Shown piece by piece: positions 14,312 through 22,720 of a stretch of 23,918 nt of DNA (position 1 is the first letter of the stretch; every line of letters begins with the position of its first letter). The translations under genes and the position numbers were made by a program. The stretch is taken from positions 1 through 23,918 of the forward strand of contig CAJWRY010000008.1 in NCBI GenBank assembly GCA_913046155.1. The letters are read 5' to 3'. The notes below the pieces were generated by a model, which worked only from the letters and a program-made list of their open reading frames with translations, had not been told where the DNA came from and did not search any database. The DNA comes from an uncultured Candidatus Nemicrothrix sp. (GTDB lineage Bacteria; Actinomycetota; Acidimicrobiia; Acidimicrobiales; UBA8592).

Positions 14312-17104
14312 ATGGACTCAGGTCAAGCAACTTACGATTATAGATATGATGCTAATCTTGCAGAAGAAATAGAGCTTAAGTGGCAAGCCCGATGGGAGAA
14401 AGACGGGACATATCACGCTCCGAACCCGTCCGGCCCCTTGGCAGATTCAACTGGCCGAATTGATCTCCCAAAGTTGTTTATTATGGACATGTTTCCTTAC
14501 CCCTCGGGAACGGGTCTGCATGTCGGGCATCCTTTGGGTTTTATAGGCACAGATGTATACGCACGCTATAAACGAATGACAGGACATAATGTTCTTCACA
14601 CGATGGGCTACGACGCGTTTGGGTTACCCGCTGAAGAACATGCTCGCCAAACCGGACAACACCCAAGAGAAAATACGAATGCGAATATCAGCAACATGCG
14701 TAAACAGCTCAAGCGTTTGGGATTAGGACATGATCCGAGACGTTCAATATCCACAACAGACCTTGATTATTATAAGTGGACACAATGGATATTCTTGCAA
14801 CTATTCAACTCCTGGTATGACACTGACTTGAAACAAGCTCGTCCAATTAAAGAGTTGGAAATCAAGCTTGAAGAGGGTTCTATAGTTCTGGAAGAAAATC
14901 GTCAGTGGTCTTCATATTCCGACCAACGAAAGAAAGAAATTGTCAATAGTTTCCGTCTGGCTTATCTTGCAGAAGCACCGGTAAATTGGTGTCCGGCTTT
15001 AGGGACTGTTTTAGCCAACGAAGAGGTAACAGTTGATGGTAGAAGTGAACGAGGGAATCATCCGGTCTACCGGAGGCCGTTAAAGCAATGGATGATGCGC
15101 ATCACTGCATATGCTGACCGCTTACTAGAAGATTTGGAGAGCCTAGATTGGACTGAAGCGATAAAAAGTATGCAAAGAAATTGGATTGGCAAAAGTGAAG
15201 GTGCTGTGATCAACTTCACTGCTGAAGGAATAACTGTTCCTGTTTTTACTACTCGACCAGATACTATCTTTGGCGCCACATATCTCGTGCTCGCTCCCGA
15301 ACACCCTTTGGTTGACTCACTGCATCAAACTGATTGGCCTGATGGGATTGACAGTAGGTGGACAGGAGGATTTGAGGATCCACGTTCTGCAATTGAAGCT
15401 TACCGAACCAATGCTAATCAAAAGTCTGATCTTGATAGGCAAGAGAACAAGGACAAGACTGGCGTTTTCCTGGGTTCTTATGCGAAGGTTCCTGTTACTG
15501 GTGAAAAGATTCCAATATTCATTTCTGACTATGTTCTTATGGGATATGGGACTGGCGCCATTATGGCTGTTCCTGGACAAGATGAACGGGATTGGGAGTT
15601 TGCCGAAGTATTTGGTTTAGACATCATAAGGACAGTTCAACCTCCTACCGACTGGGATGGAAAAGCGTATATAGGTGATGGCCCTGCAATAAACAGTGAC
15701 TTCCTAAATGGTTTATCCATAACTGAAGCGAAGCAAACAATAATTCGTTGGCTTGAAGATAATAGTGGCGGTAGTCGCAAGACCTCATATAAATTACGCG
15801 ATTGGTTGTTTAGCCGACAGCGATATTGGGGAGAGCCGTTCCCTGTTGTCTACGACAAGGATGGTCTACCTAATCCTGTTCCCGAGGAGATGCTACCGGT
15901 CGAGCTACCGGAACTGATTGATTGGGCTCCAAGGTCGCTTGATGAAAATAGCGACCCTGAACCACCGCTTGGTAGAGCAAAGGATTGGGCCTCAACGATA
16001 CTTGACCTTGGCAATGGACCGAAGGAATATATCCGAGAATTGAATACGATGCCGCAGTGGGCAGGTTCATGCTGGTACTACCTTAGGTACTTAGATCCAT
16101 TCAATAGTAAAGAATTTGTTAGTGAAGATGTTGAAAAGTATTGGATGTCGGGGGAAACAGGTGGCGTGGATCTTTACGTCGGAGGCGTTGAGCACGCCGT
16201 ACTTCATCTTCTCTACAGTAGGTTCTGGCATAAAGTCTTGTTTGACTTAGGTCATGTTAGTACCCCTGAGCCTTTTCAACGCCTCTATAACCAAGGCTAT
16301 ATTCAAGCTGCTGCGTATCAAGATGAAAGAGGCATGTATGTTGACGCAGCAGAGGTATCTGAAGATGGAAGAAAATTTTTCTATCAAGACAATGAGGTTC
16401 AAAGGTCATTCGGAAAGATGGGAAAGTCATTAAAGAACTCCGTTACACCAGATGAAATGTACGAGGAATACGGGGCTGACACGCTTCGACTTTACGAAAT
16501 GTTCATGGGCCCATTAGATCAAGATCGCCCATGGGAAACAAAATCTGTGGTCGGATCTCAGCGTTTAATCCAAAGAGTATGGCGTAATCTGGTGAATGAG
16601 GAGACCGGAGAAATCACTGTCAGCGATAGCGAACCTGACGAAACACTCAATCGCCTCCTGCATCAAACGATAGATTCTGTTAACAATGACATGAATAATT
16701 TAAGATTCAATACCGCTATCGCACGTATAACAGAATTGAATAATGAAATCACCAAGCTTGAATCCCCTACTCCTAAAGCCATTGCAGAGCCTTTAGTTCT
16801 TCTCTTAGCTCCTTTAACTCCCCATATCGCTGAAGAGCTCTGGGAGAAGCTCGGTCATGAAACCTCGGTAGTCTACGCAAAGTTTCCTGTCCCTGATGAG
16901 ATGCTTCTTGTTGAGGAGGAAGTAGAAATACCAATACAAATAAATGGCAAAGTGAAAAGTAAAATTAAAGTTGACTCAAACGCTACAGATGAAACATTGC
17001 AGGAAAAAGCACTCGCTGATAAAAAAATTGAATCCCTACTTGGCTTGAATGACCCAAAGAAAATAATAGTTATCTCTGGAAAATTAGTGAACATTGTTCT
17101 CTAG
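14312..17104 (+). CDS. leuS: Leucyl-tRNA synthetase
   Basis: A class I synthetase of 930 residues that charges tRNA-Leu. The HIGH motif is HVGH at 70-73 in PYPSGTGLHVGHPLG. The KMSKS loop is KMGKS at 702-706, comparable to the KIGKS form I recall for Mtb. The CP1 editing domain carries TTRPDTIFGATYLVLAPEHPL. The insert between LKQARPIKELE and APVNWCPALGTVLANEEV is also actinobacterial in type, as is QWMMRITAYADRLLEDL. The C-terminal domain ends with a VNGK-type segment. The frame is open further upstream, but conserved sequence begins at about YDYRYDANLAEE, so ATG 14312 is preferred. It ends 36 nt before the AhpD-like gene on the same strand. Confidence 0.96.
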   Translation: MDSGQATYDYRYDANLAEEIELKWQARWEKDGTYHAPNPSGPLADSTGRIDLPKLFIMDMFPYPSGTGLHVGHPLGFIGTDVYARYKRMTGHNVLHTMGYDAFGLPAEEHARQTGQHPRENTNANISNMRKQLKRLGLGHDPRRSISTTDLDYYKWTQWIFLQLFNSWYDTDLKQARPIKELEIKLEEGSIVLEENRQWSSYSDQRKKEIVNSFRLAYLAEAPVNWCPALGTVLANEEVTVDGRSERGNHPVYRRPLKQWMMRITAYADRLLEDLESLDWTEAIKSMQRNWIGKSEGAVINFTAEGITVPVFTTRPDTIFGATYLVLAPEHPLVDSLHQTDWPDGIDSRWTGGFEDPRSAIEAYRTNANQKSDLDRQENKDKTGVFLGSYAKVPVTGEKIPIFISDYVLMGYGTGAIMAVPGQDERDWEFAEVFGLDIIRTVQPPTDWDGKAYIGDGPAINSDFLNGLSITEAKQTIIRWLEDNSGGSRKTSYKLRDWLFSRQRYWGEPFPVVYDKDGLPNPVPEEMLPVELPELIDWAPRSLDENSDPEPPLGRAKDWASTILDLGNGPKEYIRELNTMPQWAGSCWYYLRYLDPFNSKEFVSEDVEKYWMSGETGGVDLYVGGVEHAVLHLLYSRFWHKVLFDLGHVSTPEPFQRLYNQGYIQAAAYQDERGMYVDAAEVSEDGRKFFYQDNEVQRSFGKMGKSLKNSVTPDEMYEEYGADTLRLYEMFMGPLDQDRPWETKSVVGSQRLIQRVWRNLVNEETGEITVSDSEPDETLNRLLHQTIDSVNNDMNNLRFNTAIARITELNNEITKLESPTPKAIAEPLVLLLAPLTPHIAEELWEKLGHETSVVYAKFPVPDEMLLVEEEVEIPIQINGKVKSKIKVDSNATDETLQEKALADKKIESLLGLNDPKKIIVISGKLVNIVL

Positions 17105-17128
17105 CATCTGAGACGGGCGTAATTAGAG

Positions 17129-17140
17129 TAAGGTTTCGCT
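17129..17140 (+). promoter_or_regulatory. Candidate -10 box for leaderless start of the AhpD-like selenoprotein gene
   Basis: TAAGGT (17129-17134) lies 6 nt (ttcgct) before ATG 17141. The AAGG could be read as an SD, but the spacing matches the leaderless pattern seen elsewhere. It independently supports 17141 as the start, well upstream of the in-frame TGA. Confidence 0.55.
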
Positions 17141-18028
17141 ATGGGTAGAGATGACCGGTCGGGATTGTTTCAATCAAATCCAGAATTAGGCGAAAGGTTT
17201 GGAGACCTATATGGCGAATTTTGGTGTAACGGCTTGGTCACGCACGACCTGAAAGAAGTTTTGAGGATTCGAAATGCCCGAATCACAGATTGTGGATATT
17301 GAAAAAATGTAAGATTTTCTCTCGCCCGTGAGGCGGGACTAACTGAGAAGAAAGCATCCCAAATAACAGATGACTGGAGTAAAGAGTCGTTATCGCGTGA
17401 ATGGAATGTTGCTTTACAACTCACAGACTGCCTGATACAAACTCCGGAAAAGTCAATCAAACACCTTGATAGTGACCTTCGAGAGCTTTTTGATGTTTCC
17501 GAAATTACGGAGATCGCATTGGGCGTTGCATTATTTCACGGCTTTTCCAAGATGCTGATCGCCCTTGGAAGAGAACCTAATGAAATGGAAACTACTATTA
17601 TTCCGACACCTACCCCATCACATGAGCGCTTAGATAAAATCTTTGCGGCGGATAACCCCATGCATATCGTTTTGTCACCATCTCAGAATCTTCGAGATAG
17701 ATGGCTCGACCTTGAAGAAGCCCTGTGGGAAACTCAGTCCTATCCGATAACCGAACTTCTGGATATACGAAGCCGGCTATCGGAACTCCTACCTATCCCA
17801 ACTACTTTTCGTAACTATTATACCTCTGATGCCAGTCACAGCTCATCTCTAAGAATTGCTGAGCAATTTTTCTATGATGTTCGGTCGATAACTACAGAGC
17901 AAAGGAATGAAATTTCCACAAATTTCGGCACTGAAGGTTTAGTAGTTCTTATGATTTGTTTAGCACTCTACGACGGAGCCTTTAGAGTCATGTCTGTACT
18001 TGGTCATTGGGAAAAATTTTCTGAATAG
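17141..18028 (+). CDS. AhpD-like/carboxymuconolactone decarboxylase family protein, probable selenoprotein (in-frame TGA at 17300-17302 as Sec)
   Basis: Read through one TGA, the frame gives 295 residues. Residues 1-145 fit the AhpD/CMD redox fold: LKEVLRIRNARITD, then C51-G-Y-U54, then KNVRFSLAREAGLTE and the VALFHGFSKMLIALG helix. U54 (TGA 17300-17302) takes the place of the second cysteine of CxxC. E39 is 12 residues before C51, as E118 is before C130 in Mtb AhpD; R58 stands where that enzyme has its proton-relay His. Residues about 155-295 look like a second, cysteine-free helical repeat. A SECIS-like hairpin lies 18-36 nt after the TGA. No other in-frame stop occurs before 18026. It follows leuS by 36 nt and overlaps the convergent J-domain gene by 25 nt. 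Likely a thiol/selenol peroxidase or oxidoreductase. Alternatives are a pseudogene or a base error at the third codon position. Confidence 0.82.
17320..17338 (+). promoter_or_regulatory. Bacterial SECIS-like hairpin downstream of the in-frame TGA
   Basis: The stem TCTCGCC (17320-17326) pairs with GGCGGGA (17332-17338) over 7 bp, one of them G-U. The loop is CGTGA (17327-17331), with G at its second position, 26 nt after the TGA. Known bacterial SECIS elements have a G among the first two apical-loop bases about 16-37 nt after UGA, so position and form both fit. It lies inside the coding frame, as expected for SelB-dependent decoding. Confidence 0.7.
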
Positions 18029-18690
18029 AAAACGCAATACATTTCGCTCACATGGGGAGCATAAAGCTTTTCCAGACCGCGACCACATGTCCCATTTGTT
18101 TCAATAACATCCCATACCTTCGCATCGTGACGTCCTTGACATGGCACATCTTCGAAAACAGGGACGATGTCAATGCATTTGAACGGTTCCGATTGCTCAG
18201 TTGGCGGAATGTATTCATTCTCAGGGTTATTCGTTTCTGAGTTACCTGAGATAACAAGACCGCCGATAAGTATAGTAATCACCACAATAAATAGAATTGA
18301 TAAGGGAACAGGGCGCATCAGCTTCGCTATTCCCTTAATCTCCATCTCTTCTTTCGTCGCAACTCCAGGACCTTTATTTCTAATTGATTCCCCGTGAGCT
18401 GTGAACTCCTCCGAGATATCTTGATATGTAAAACCTTGCTTAATCGGCTCTTCGGGAACAATTAAACTTTGGTCGTATTGCTTTCGTTTGGTTTCATCAG
18501 AAATTGTTCCCCAAGCAATATTAAGTTCCTGCATTTCTCGTGAACGTTTATCAGAGTCGACTTTACTCAAGTTTCGATTGTTATCAGGGTGAAGTACCCT
18601 TGCTTTCTTGAGATAAGCCTTTTTGATCGCTGCCACTTCAGCTTTCGGGTCTACACCTATGACCTCATAGAAGGTCTTTTTGCGAGGCAA
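18004..18690 (-). CDS. Membrane-anchored J-domain protein with cysteine-containing external tail
   Basis: 228 residues. The N-terminal J domain (about 5-75) has the HPD triad H34-P35-D36 needed to stimulate DnaK-type Hsp70. A charged linker follows, then one membrane segment at about 127-148, then an 80-residue tail predicted to lie outside. The tail has four cysteines (C172, C184, C202, C219) and a VPCQGRHDAKV motif that recalls actinobacterial septum-formation-type domains, a weak resemblance only. It lacks the G/F and zinc-finger regions of classical DnaJ. The start is TTG at 18688-18690 with AAAGGG (complement 18699-18704) 8 nt upstream. It is divergent from the zinc-ribbon gene. The role is unknown; it may recruit Hsp70 to the membrane. 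Confidence 0.8.
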   Translation of the reverse strand: MPRKKTFYEVIGVDPKAEVAAIKKAYLKKARVLHPDNNRNLSKVDSDKRSREMQELNIAWGTISDETKRKQYDQSLIVPEEPIKQGFTYQDISEEFTAHGESIRNKGPGVATKEEMEIKGIAKLMRPVPLSILFIVVITILIGGLVISGNSETNNPENEYIPPTEQSEPFKCIDIVPVFEDVPCQGRHDAKVWDVIETNGTCGRGLEKLYAPHVSEMYCVFYSENFSQ

Positions 18691-18756
18691 TATTTCTACC
18701 CTTTCTCAAATGCTTGTACCATCTATTCTATTCAATCTTAAGGAAGGTTCCTAACC

Positions 18757-19074
18757 ATGAGTCACCTTGTCATTTGTCAGAGGTGCGGTGAAGATGAGGA
18801 GCTTAATGGGAAGAAAGTTGGGGATGAGATTTTTGTTGAATGCCAATCTTGCGGTTTGATCTGGAGTAGAAACTTGCTGCCTAGTTGCAGGAAGTGCTCG
18901 TCTTTGGATGTACATCCTGCATTTGAAGCGGTTGTTCTAAAATCTCGCGGAACTCAGTTGTCAGTGGAAAGCTCTAAGCTAATTTACCTATGCACCACAT
19001 GCGATATTGCCAGACTAAGAGAATATCAAAGAAGCAACTCTCCCATCATGCCGAAGGATCTCCCAAATGCTTGA
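18757..19074 (+). CDS. Small protein with four CxxC motifs (double zinc-ribbon-like)
   Basis: 105 residues of unknown function. Four CxxC pairs are visible: C7/C10, C29/C32, C44/C47 and C79/C82. They could form two zinc ribbons, or one ribbon plus a knuckle. The N-terminal part (CQRCGEDEEL, then VECQSCGLIW) looks like a typical nucleic-acid or protein-binding ribbon. There is no signal peptide or membrane segment, so it is probably cytosolic. The start has AAGGAAGG at 18740-18747, 9 nt before ATG. It is divergent from the membrane J-domain gene with a 66-nt gap, and its stop lies one base from the end of murF. I do not recognise a named family. Confidence 0.7.
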   Translation: MSHLVICQRCGEDEELNGKKVGDEIFVECQSCGLIWSRNLLPSCRKCSSLDVHPAFEAVVLKSRGTQLSVESSKLIYLCTTCDIARLREYQRSNSPIMPKDLPNA

Positions 19075-19075
19075 A

Positions 19076-20386
19076 TTATCGAAGGGCATCAGCCAATTGG
19101 TCTAGTTCTGCAATCCGTGAACCCTTTATCAATATAATGGCGTCATTGTTTTGGCTCGTTTCACCAGATATATACACCAACGCTTCCTCCCAAGAACTAA
19201 CGTCTTCACCACCGTATTTTGGTTCAGCAACAGAAATCCACTGGATACCATTGTCGGTCAGTCTAGAACCAATTTCTCTATGAGCTTCTTCGCTAATACT
19301 TCCCAATTCAGCCATTGTTCCAACCACCGCATATTTTTGGGTCCTAGGCGAAGATAAAAGAGTATCAATAGCTGCATTCATTGACGTTGGGTTTGCGTTG
19401 TATGAATCATTGATTACCAGGGTCCCACTCTTAAGATACTTGCTTTCCATTCTCATTGGCGAAAGGTCGATATCAGCTAATGACAAACACAGGTCTCCTA
19501 ACCCAAACCCCATTGACAGACCAGCACTTATAGCGGCTAGAGCATTTGTAACATTATGAACGCCGGGTATGTTAATCCTGGTAGTAGCCGTTCCCCACGG
19601 AGTAGTTATCTGAAAGCTAGTAGTGAGGTCGTTTTCTATAGAAATATTTTCTGCTGTTACTGTCGCATTTTCTAATCCATAAGTGACAATTCGTGCGTTA
19701 GTTAGCTTTGCCATTTCTGCAACTCTTGGATCATCATTATTCAAAATTGCCGTGCCCGATGATGGAAGGAACTCAATTAAAGCCCCTTTAGTCTCAGCTA
19801 TATGGTCTATGTCCTTAAAGAATTCAGTATGAGCAGGAGCCACGCGAGTTATGATTCCAATAGTCGGGTTTGCTATTTCAGCTAGTTCTGCAATCTGACC
19901 TGGACCTCTTGCTCCCATTTCCAAAATTAGGTGCTTGGTCGAACTCTTCGCAGCAAGAATGGTTAGGGGTAAACCCAGTTCGTTATTATAAGAACGTTTA
20001 CTTACGTGCACTTCCGTTAAGTTCCGCAGAGATGAAAACAATATGTCCTTTGTCGTAGTTTTCCCTACAGACCCTGTAATACCTACAACATCCCCTGTGA
20101 TTTTTTCTCTAGCAAATTTAGCTAAGTCTTGAAGAGCTACGAGAGTATCCTTGACCCTTATTGCATTACCTTGAGGGTCGCCCTGTGAGAATAAATGGCC
20201 CGAGGCTCCATTTGTCATTGCATCGATTACGAAATCATGGCCATTTCGCTCCGCTATAATCGGCACAAATAGTTGCTTCTTCTCTATGGAACGAGAATCT
20301 GTAGAGACACCTTTCACTATTGCATCGAGATCGCCAAATGGTTGACCGCCAGTAATGTCCCCTATTTCCTTAACGGTTAATTCCAT
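19076..20386 (-). CDS. murF: UDP-N-acetylmuramoyl-tripeptide--D-alanyl-D-alanine ligase
   Basis: A cytosolic peptidoglycan-precursor ligase that adds D-Ala-D-Ala to the UDP-MurNAc-tripeptide using ATP. The 436 residues include the N-terminal substrate domain with GVSTDSRSIEKKQLFVP (26-42) and the ATP loop GITGSVGKTTTKD (102-114). EMGARGPGQIAEL (156-168), HNVTNALAAI (277-286) and NDSYNANPTSM (326-336) are the Mur-ligase motifs expected for MurF rather than MurE. It sits outside a dcw cluster in this window. The M23 gene ends 42 nt upstream on the same strand, so the two wall genes may share a transcript. No convincing SD or -10 box is seen at the ATG. It is convergent with the zinc-ribbon gene. 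Confidence 0.95.
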   Translation of the reverse strand: MELTVKEIGDITGGQPFGDLDAIVKGVSTDSRSIEKKQLFVPIIAERNGHDFVIDAMTNGASGHLFSQGDPQGNAIRVKDTLVALQDLAKFAREKITGDVVGITGSVGKTTTKDILFSSLRNLTEVHVSKRSYNNELGLPLTILAAKSSTKHLILEMGARGPGQIAELAEIANPTIGIITRVAPAHTEFFKDIDHIAETKGALIEFLPSSGTAILNNDDPRVAEMAKLTNARIVTYGLENATVTAENISIENDLTTSFQITTPWGTATTRINIPGVHNVTNALAAISAGLSMGFGLGDLCLSLADIDLSPMRMESKYLKSGTLVINDSYNANPTSMNAAIDTLLSSPRTQKYAVVGTMAELGSISEEAHREIGSRLTDNGIQWISVAEPKYGGEDVSSWEEALVYISGETSQNNDAIILIKGSRIAELDQLADALR

Positions 20387-20428
20387 TTATTTAACAAGCT
20401 TTGCTCTGGGTGAAAGTTTTGAAGTTCA

Positions 20429-21628
20429 TCAAGGAAGATACGGTACAGGGTTTACTGGCACGCCGCTTTGACGGACCTCAAAATGAAGATGAGGCCCAGT
20501 TGATAAGCCTGTAGTACCGCAGACTCCTATTTGCTCCCCTGCAACTACGTAATCATTTACTTGTGAATTAAAGCCCGATAAGTGAGCATAGAGGGTTGAA
20601 ATAGAATTAGCGTGCTGGATGATTATTGTGTAGCCGTATCCTCCATAGTATTCAGCTGTAATAACGATCCCATCCGTTGCTGCTCGAATGGGATCTCCGG
20701 TCCAACAATTAAAATCAACACCATTATGCATCCTTACATAACCTAATATTGGATGAAGTCTAGGCCCGAACCAGGAGGTTATCGTTCCTGGTGATGGCAA
20801 AACCCAACCTGCCTCTGTTATTTGGCCAAGTCGAGCTTCAAGTTCTGCCCTCCGCCTTGCCTCTTCTAGCTCGCGCGCTATTCTCTCTTCCTCTGCTGCT
20901 ATGAAATCAGTGATTTCTTGCTGCTCTTCAACCGCAGTTGCTAAGACAGAGTCCCAGTGAGCTCTTCGGACATCTAATTCTTCTTTAATTTCTTCACGCG
21001 CAGCTTTTTGAGCATCTAGTTCTAAACGAACTTGCTCAAGTTCTTCTCGTATCGCATCAGCTTCCTCTTGAGCGACTGCTGCTTTCGTAAGCAGGTAGGA
21101 ACGCTCTTCTTGAATTAATTTTAACTGATCTAGAATATCATTTGTATTGCTGCTGATCAGGTCCAAAAGAGCTATCTTATGAGCGGCTATTGTCGCATCT
21201 TCTGCCTCAAACCAAGCTTCGGTCCTTCTATCACTCATTCCGATGTATGACTCAACTGCATAGGTAAGTGCTCTTTGCTCAATCTCTTCTATTTGGCTGG
21301 CAATTGCCAAAAAGTCTTCTTGTGCTTGAATTTTTGTGTCTAACGCAGCCTGTAGTCGCTGTTCGGCTGCTTGTGCTTTCGCTTCTTGGAGATTTACTAG
21401 ACTTGTTGCGGCCTCTAGTGCAGCAACAACTTCGAGATCTTCTGCTTCCAAAAGAGCTATTTCGGCTTCGGCTGCAAGCTGCTCTTGTCTTTTAAGCTCT
21501 CGTTGCTCTTTCGCTTCCTCTATCACTTCATTATCATCTTGAGCTACAAGCGCGCTAGCTGGGAGGAGAAGAGAGGCACCAAAAGCGAGCAAAATTGATA
21601 CTTTCAGCTTCTTTAAAGAAGGTCTCAT
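20429..21628 (-). CDS. Secreted M23-family peptidase with N-terminal coiled coil (EnvC/NlpD-like organisation)
   Basis: 399 residues. A signal peptide (basic MRPSLKKLK, hydrophobic core, cleavage near SALVA at about 24-28) is followed by a long Ala/Glu/Gln-rich coiled coil to about residue 250. The C-terminal LytM/M23 domain holds the zinc ligands H301 and D305 (HNGVDF) and H382 of HLHFEV. The catalytic H349 in YAHL and H380 are also present, so it should be an active endopeptidase on peptidoglycan, unlike degenerate EnvC. The coiled-coil plus LytM layout matches wall hydrolases or activators acting at division in other bacteria. TAATAT lies 7 nt upstream of the ATG. It is upstream of murF. 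Confidence 0.9.
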   Translation of the reverse strand: MRPSLKKLKVSILLAFGASLLLPASALVAQDDNEVIEEAKEQRELKRQEQLAAEAEIALLEAEDLEVVAALEAATSLVNLQEAKAQAAEQRLQAALDTKIQAQEDFLAIASQIEEIEQRALTYAVESYIGMSDRRTEAWFEAEDATIAAHKIALLDLISSNTNDILDQLKLIQEERSYLLTKAAVAQEEADAIREELEQVRLELDAQKAAREEIKEELDVRRAHWDSVLATAVEEQQEITDFIAAEEERIARELEEARRRAELEARLGQITEAGWVLPSPGTITSWFGPRLHPILGYVRMHNGVDFNCWTGDPIRAATDGIVITAEYYGGYGYTIIIQHANSISTLYAHLSGFNSQVNDYVVAGEQIGVCGTTGLSTGPHLHFEVRQSGVPVNPVPYLP

Positions 21629-21641
21629 ATGTGTAATATTA
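21629..21641 (-). promoter_or_regulatory. Candidate -10 box close to the M23 peptidase start
   Basis: On the minus strand TAATAT (21636-21641) is 7 nt before the ATG. This is one base longer than the common spacing here, so the message may begin at or one base before the start codon. Confidence 0.45.
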
Positions 21642-21720
21642 GTTCCTTTGGCGGTGATTTAGGTATCAGGATCATTTGTTTTTACTATGAACAGAGCAAG
21701 GATAAGGTAGCCTTGGATTC

Positions 21721-22692
21721 ATGAATCAAGAGGTCTTAGATGTGGACATGCTCACTTTTGAGCATGGGATCGGCGACGCTAAACGAGCAGTTGTTGATGG
21801 AGTTATGAAAAGTTTAGAGACTGGTTTCGTTTATACCTCTCATGATATGTCACAAGATTTTCTGGATGAAGTCTATGGCATGCTTGGCGAATTCTTTTCA
21901 AAAACATTTCAAGAAAAAGAAAAGGCAAAAGCTGACGGCACAAACGGACAACGTGGATATACAGGACTTTTAGTAGAAACTGCAGCTATATCTGATGTTC
22001 CTGACTGGAAGGAGATGCTCAATTGGGGAAAGGATATACCTGAAGGACATCCACTTAAAAACCGATATCCGCACAGATTCTTTAACAATGTTTTTCCTGA
22101 AGAACTAGTTCCTGGAATCACTCAAACTCTAGAGAAGTTCCATGATCAAGTTCTCGATTTACAACTTCGGTTCCTCAGAATAATTGCTACAGGGTTGAAA
22201 GCATCAGAAGCGTTCTTTGATTCATTTGTCCCAGGCGGGGCCACGCTAACGAGGGCGATTAACTACCCCGCTATGAATTTAGCACCGGATGATAATCATT
22301 TGTGGGCGGAGGAACACGGGGACATAAACCTGATAACGGCACTGCCTCGTGCAACTGCAAGAGGTTTACAAATAAAAAGCAATGGGCGGTGGATTGATGC
22401 TACCCCTCCCGATAATCATCTCATAATCAATACTGGAATAATGCTTGAACATATCAGTAATGGATTAATCCCAACAGGCATCCACCGTGTGATAGCTGAT
22501 GAAGGTCAGACTGATGGAAGGATGTCCATAGTCCAATTTTGCCACCCAACTCCATGGACGATACTTTCTCCATTACCAAGCTGCATTGATGAAACTCACC
22601 CACAGCGCTATGCCCCAATCACGGCAGCTGATCGACTTGATCAAGTGCTGTGGGAAATTAACCTGATCGAAGATAACCGTCGCGTTGATTAG
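21721..22692 (+). CDS. 2-oxoglutarate/Fe(II)-dependent dioxygenase, isopenicillin N synthase family
   Basis: 323 residues with an N-terminal DIOX_N-like domain and a C-terminal double-stranded beta-helix. The iron facial triad is H199-x-D201 in EEHGDIN and H255 in TGIHRV. The 2-oxoglutarate-binding R267-x-S269 is in GRMSIVQF. The QRGYTGLLVE stretch near residue 80 matches the usual RGY region of the family. Such enzymes hydroxylate or desaturate small molecules; the family also includes ethylene-forming and beta-lactam enzymes, so the substrate is open. TAGCCT (21708-21713) lies 7 nt before the ATG, and no SD is seen. The ABM monooxygenase gene begins 40 nt downstream, which hints at a shared pathway. 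Confidence 0.87.
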   Translation: MNQEVLDVDMLTFEHGIGDAKRAVVDGVMKSLETGFVYTSHDMSQDFLDEVYGMLGEFFSKTFQEKEKAKADGTNGQRGYTGLLVETAAISDVPDWKEMLNWGKDIPEGHPLKNRYPHRFFNNVFPEELVPGITQTLEKFHDQVLDLQLRFLRIIATGLKASEAFFDSFVPGGATLTRAINYPAMNLAPDDNHLWAEEHGDINLITALPRATARGLQIKSNGRWIDATPPDNHLIINTGIMLEHISNGLIPTGIHRVIADEGQTDGRMSIVQFCHPTPWTILSPLPSCIDETHPQRYAPITAADRLDQVLWEINLIEDNRRVD

Positions 22693-22720
22693 CAGTTTTG
22701 CAATACTGCGACTGGAATGT

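Noticed and set aside
16415..16429. KMGKS in leucyl-tRNA synthetase as an unusual active-site mutation
   Set aside because: Mycobacterial LeuRS, as I recall it, has a similar KIGKS form, so this is normal for the lineage.
17170..17460. A minus-strand open frame opposite the AhpD-like N-terminus
   Set aside because: No recognisable motif or start signal, and it lies antisense to clearly family-like coding sequence.
17519..18028. A TTG-start 169-residue protein as a complete gene
   Set aside because: TTG lies in the middle of the AhpD-like fold, and upstream codons in the same frame continue family sequence to the CxxU site and ATG 17141. It is a fragment of the readthrough gene.
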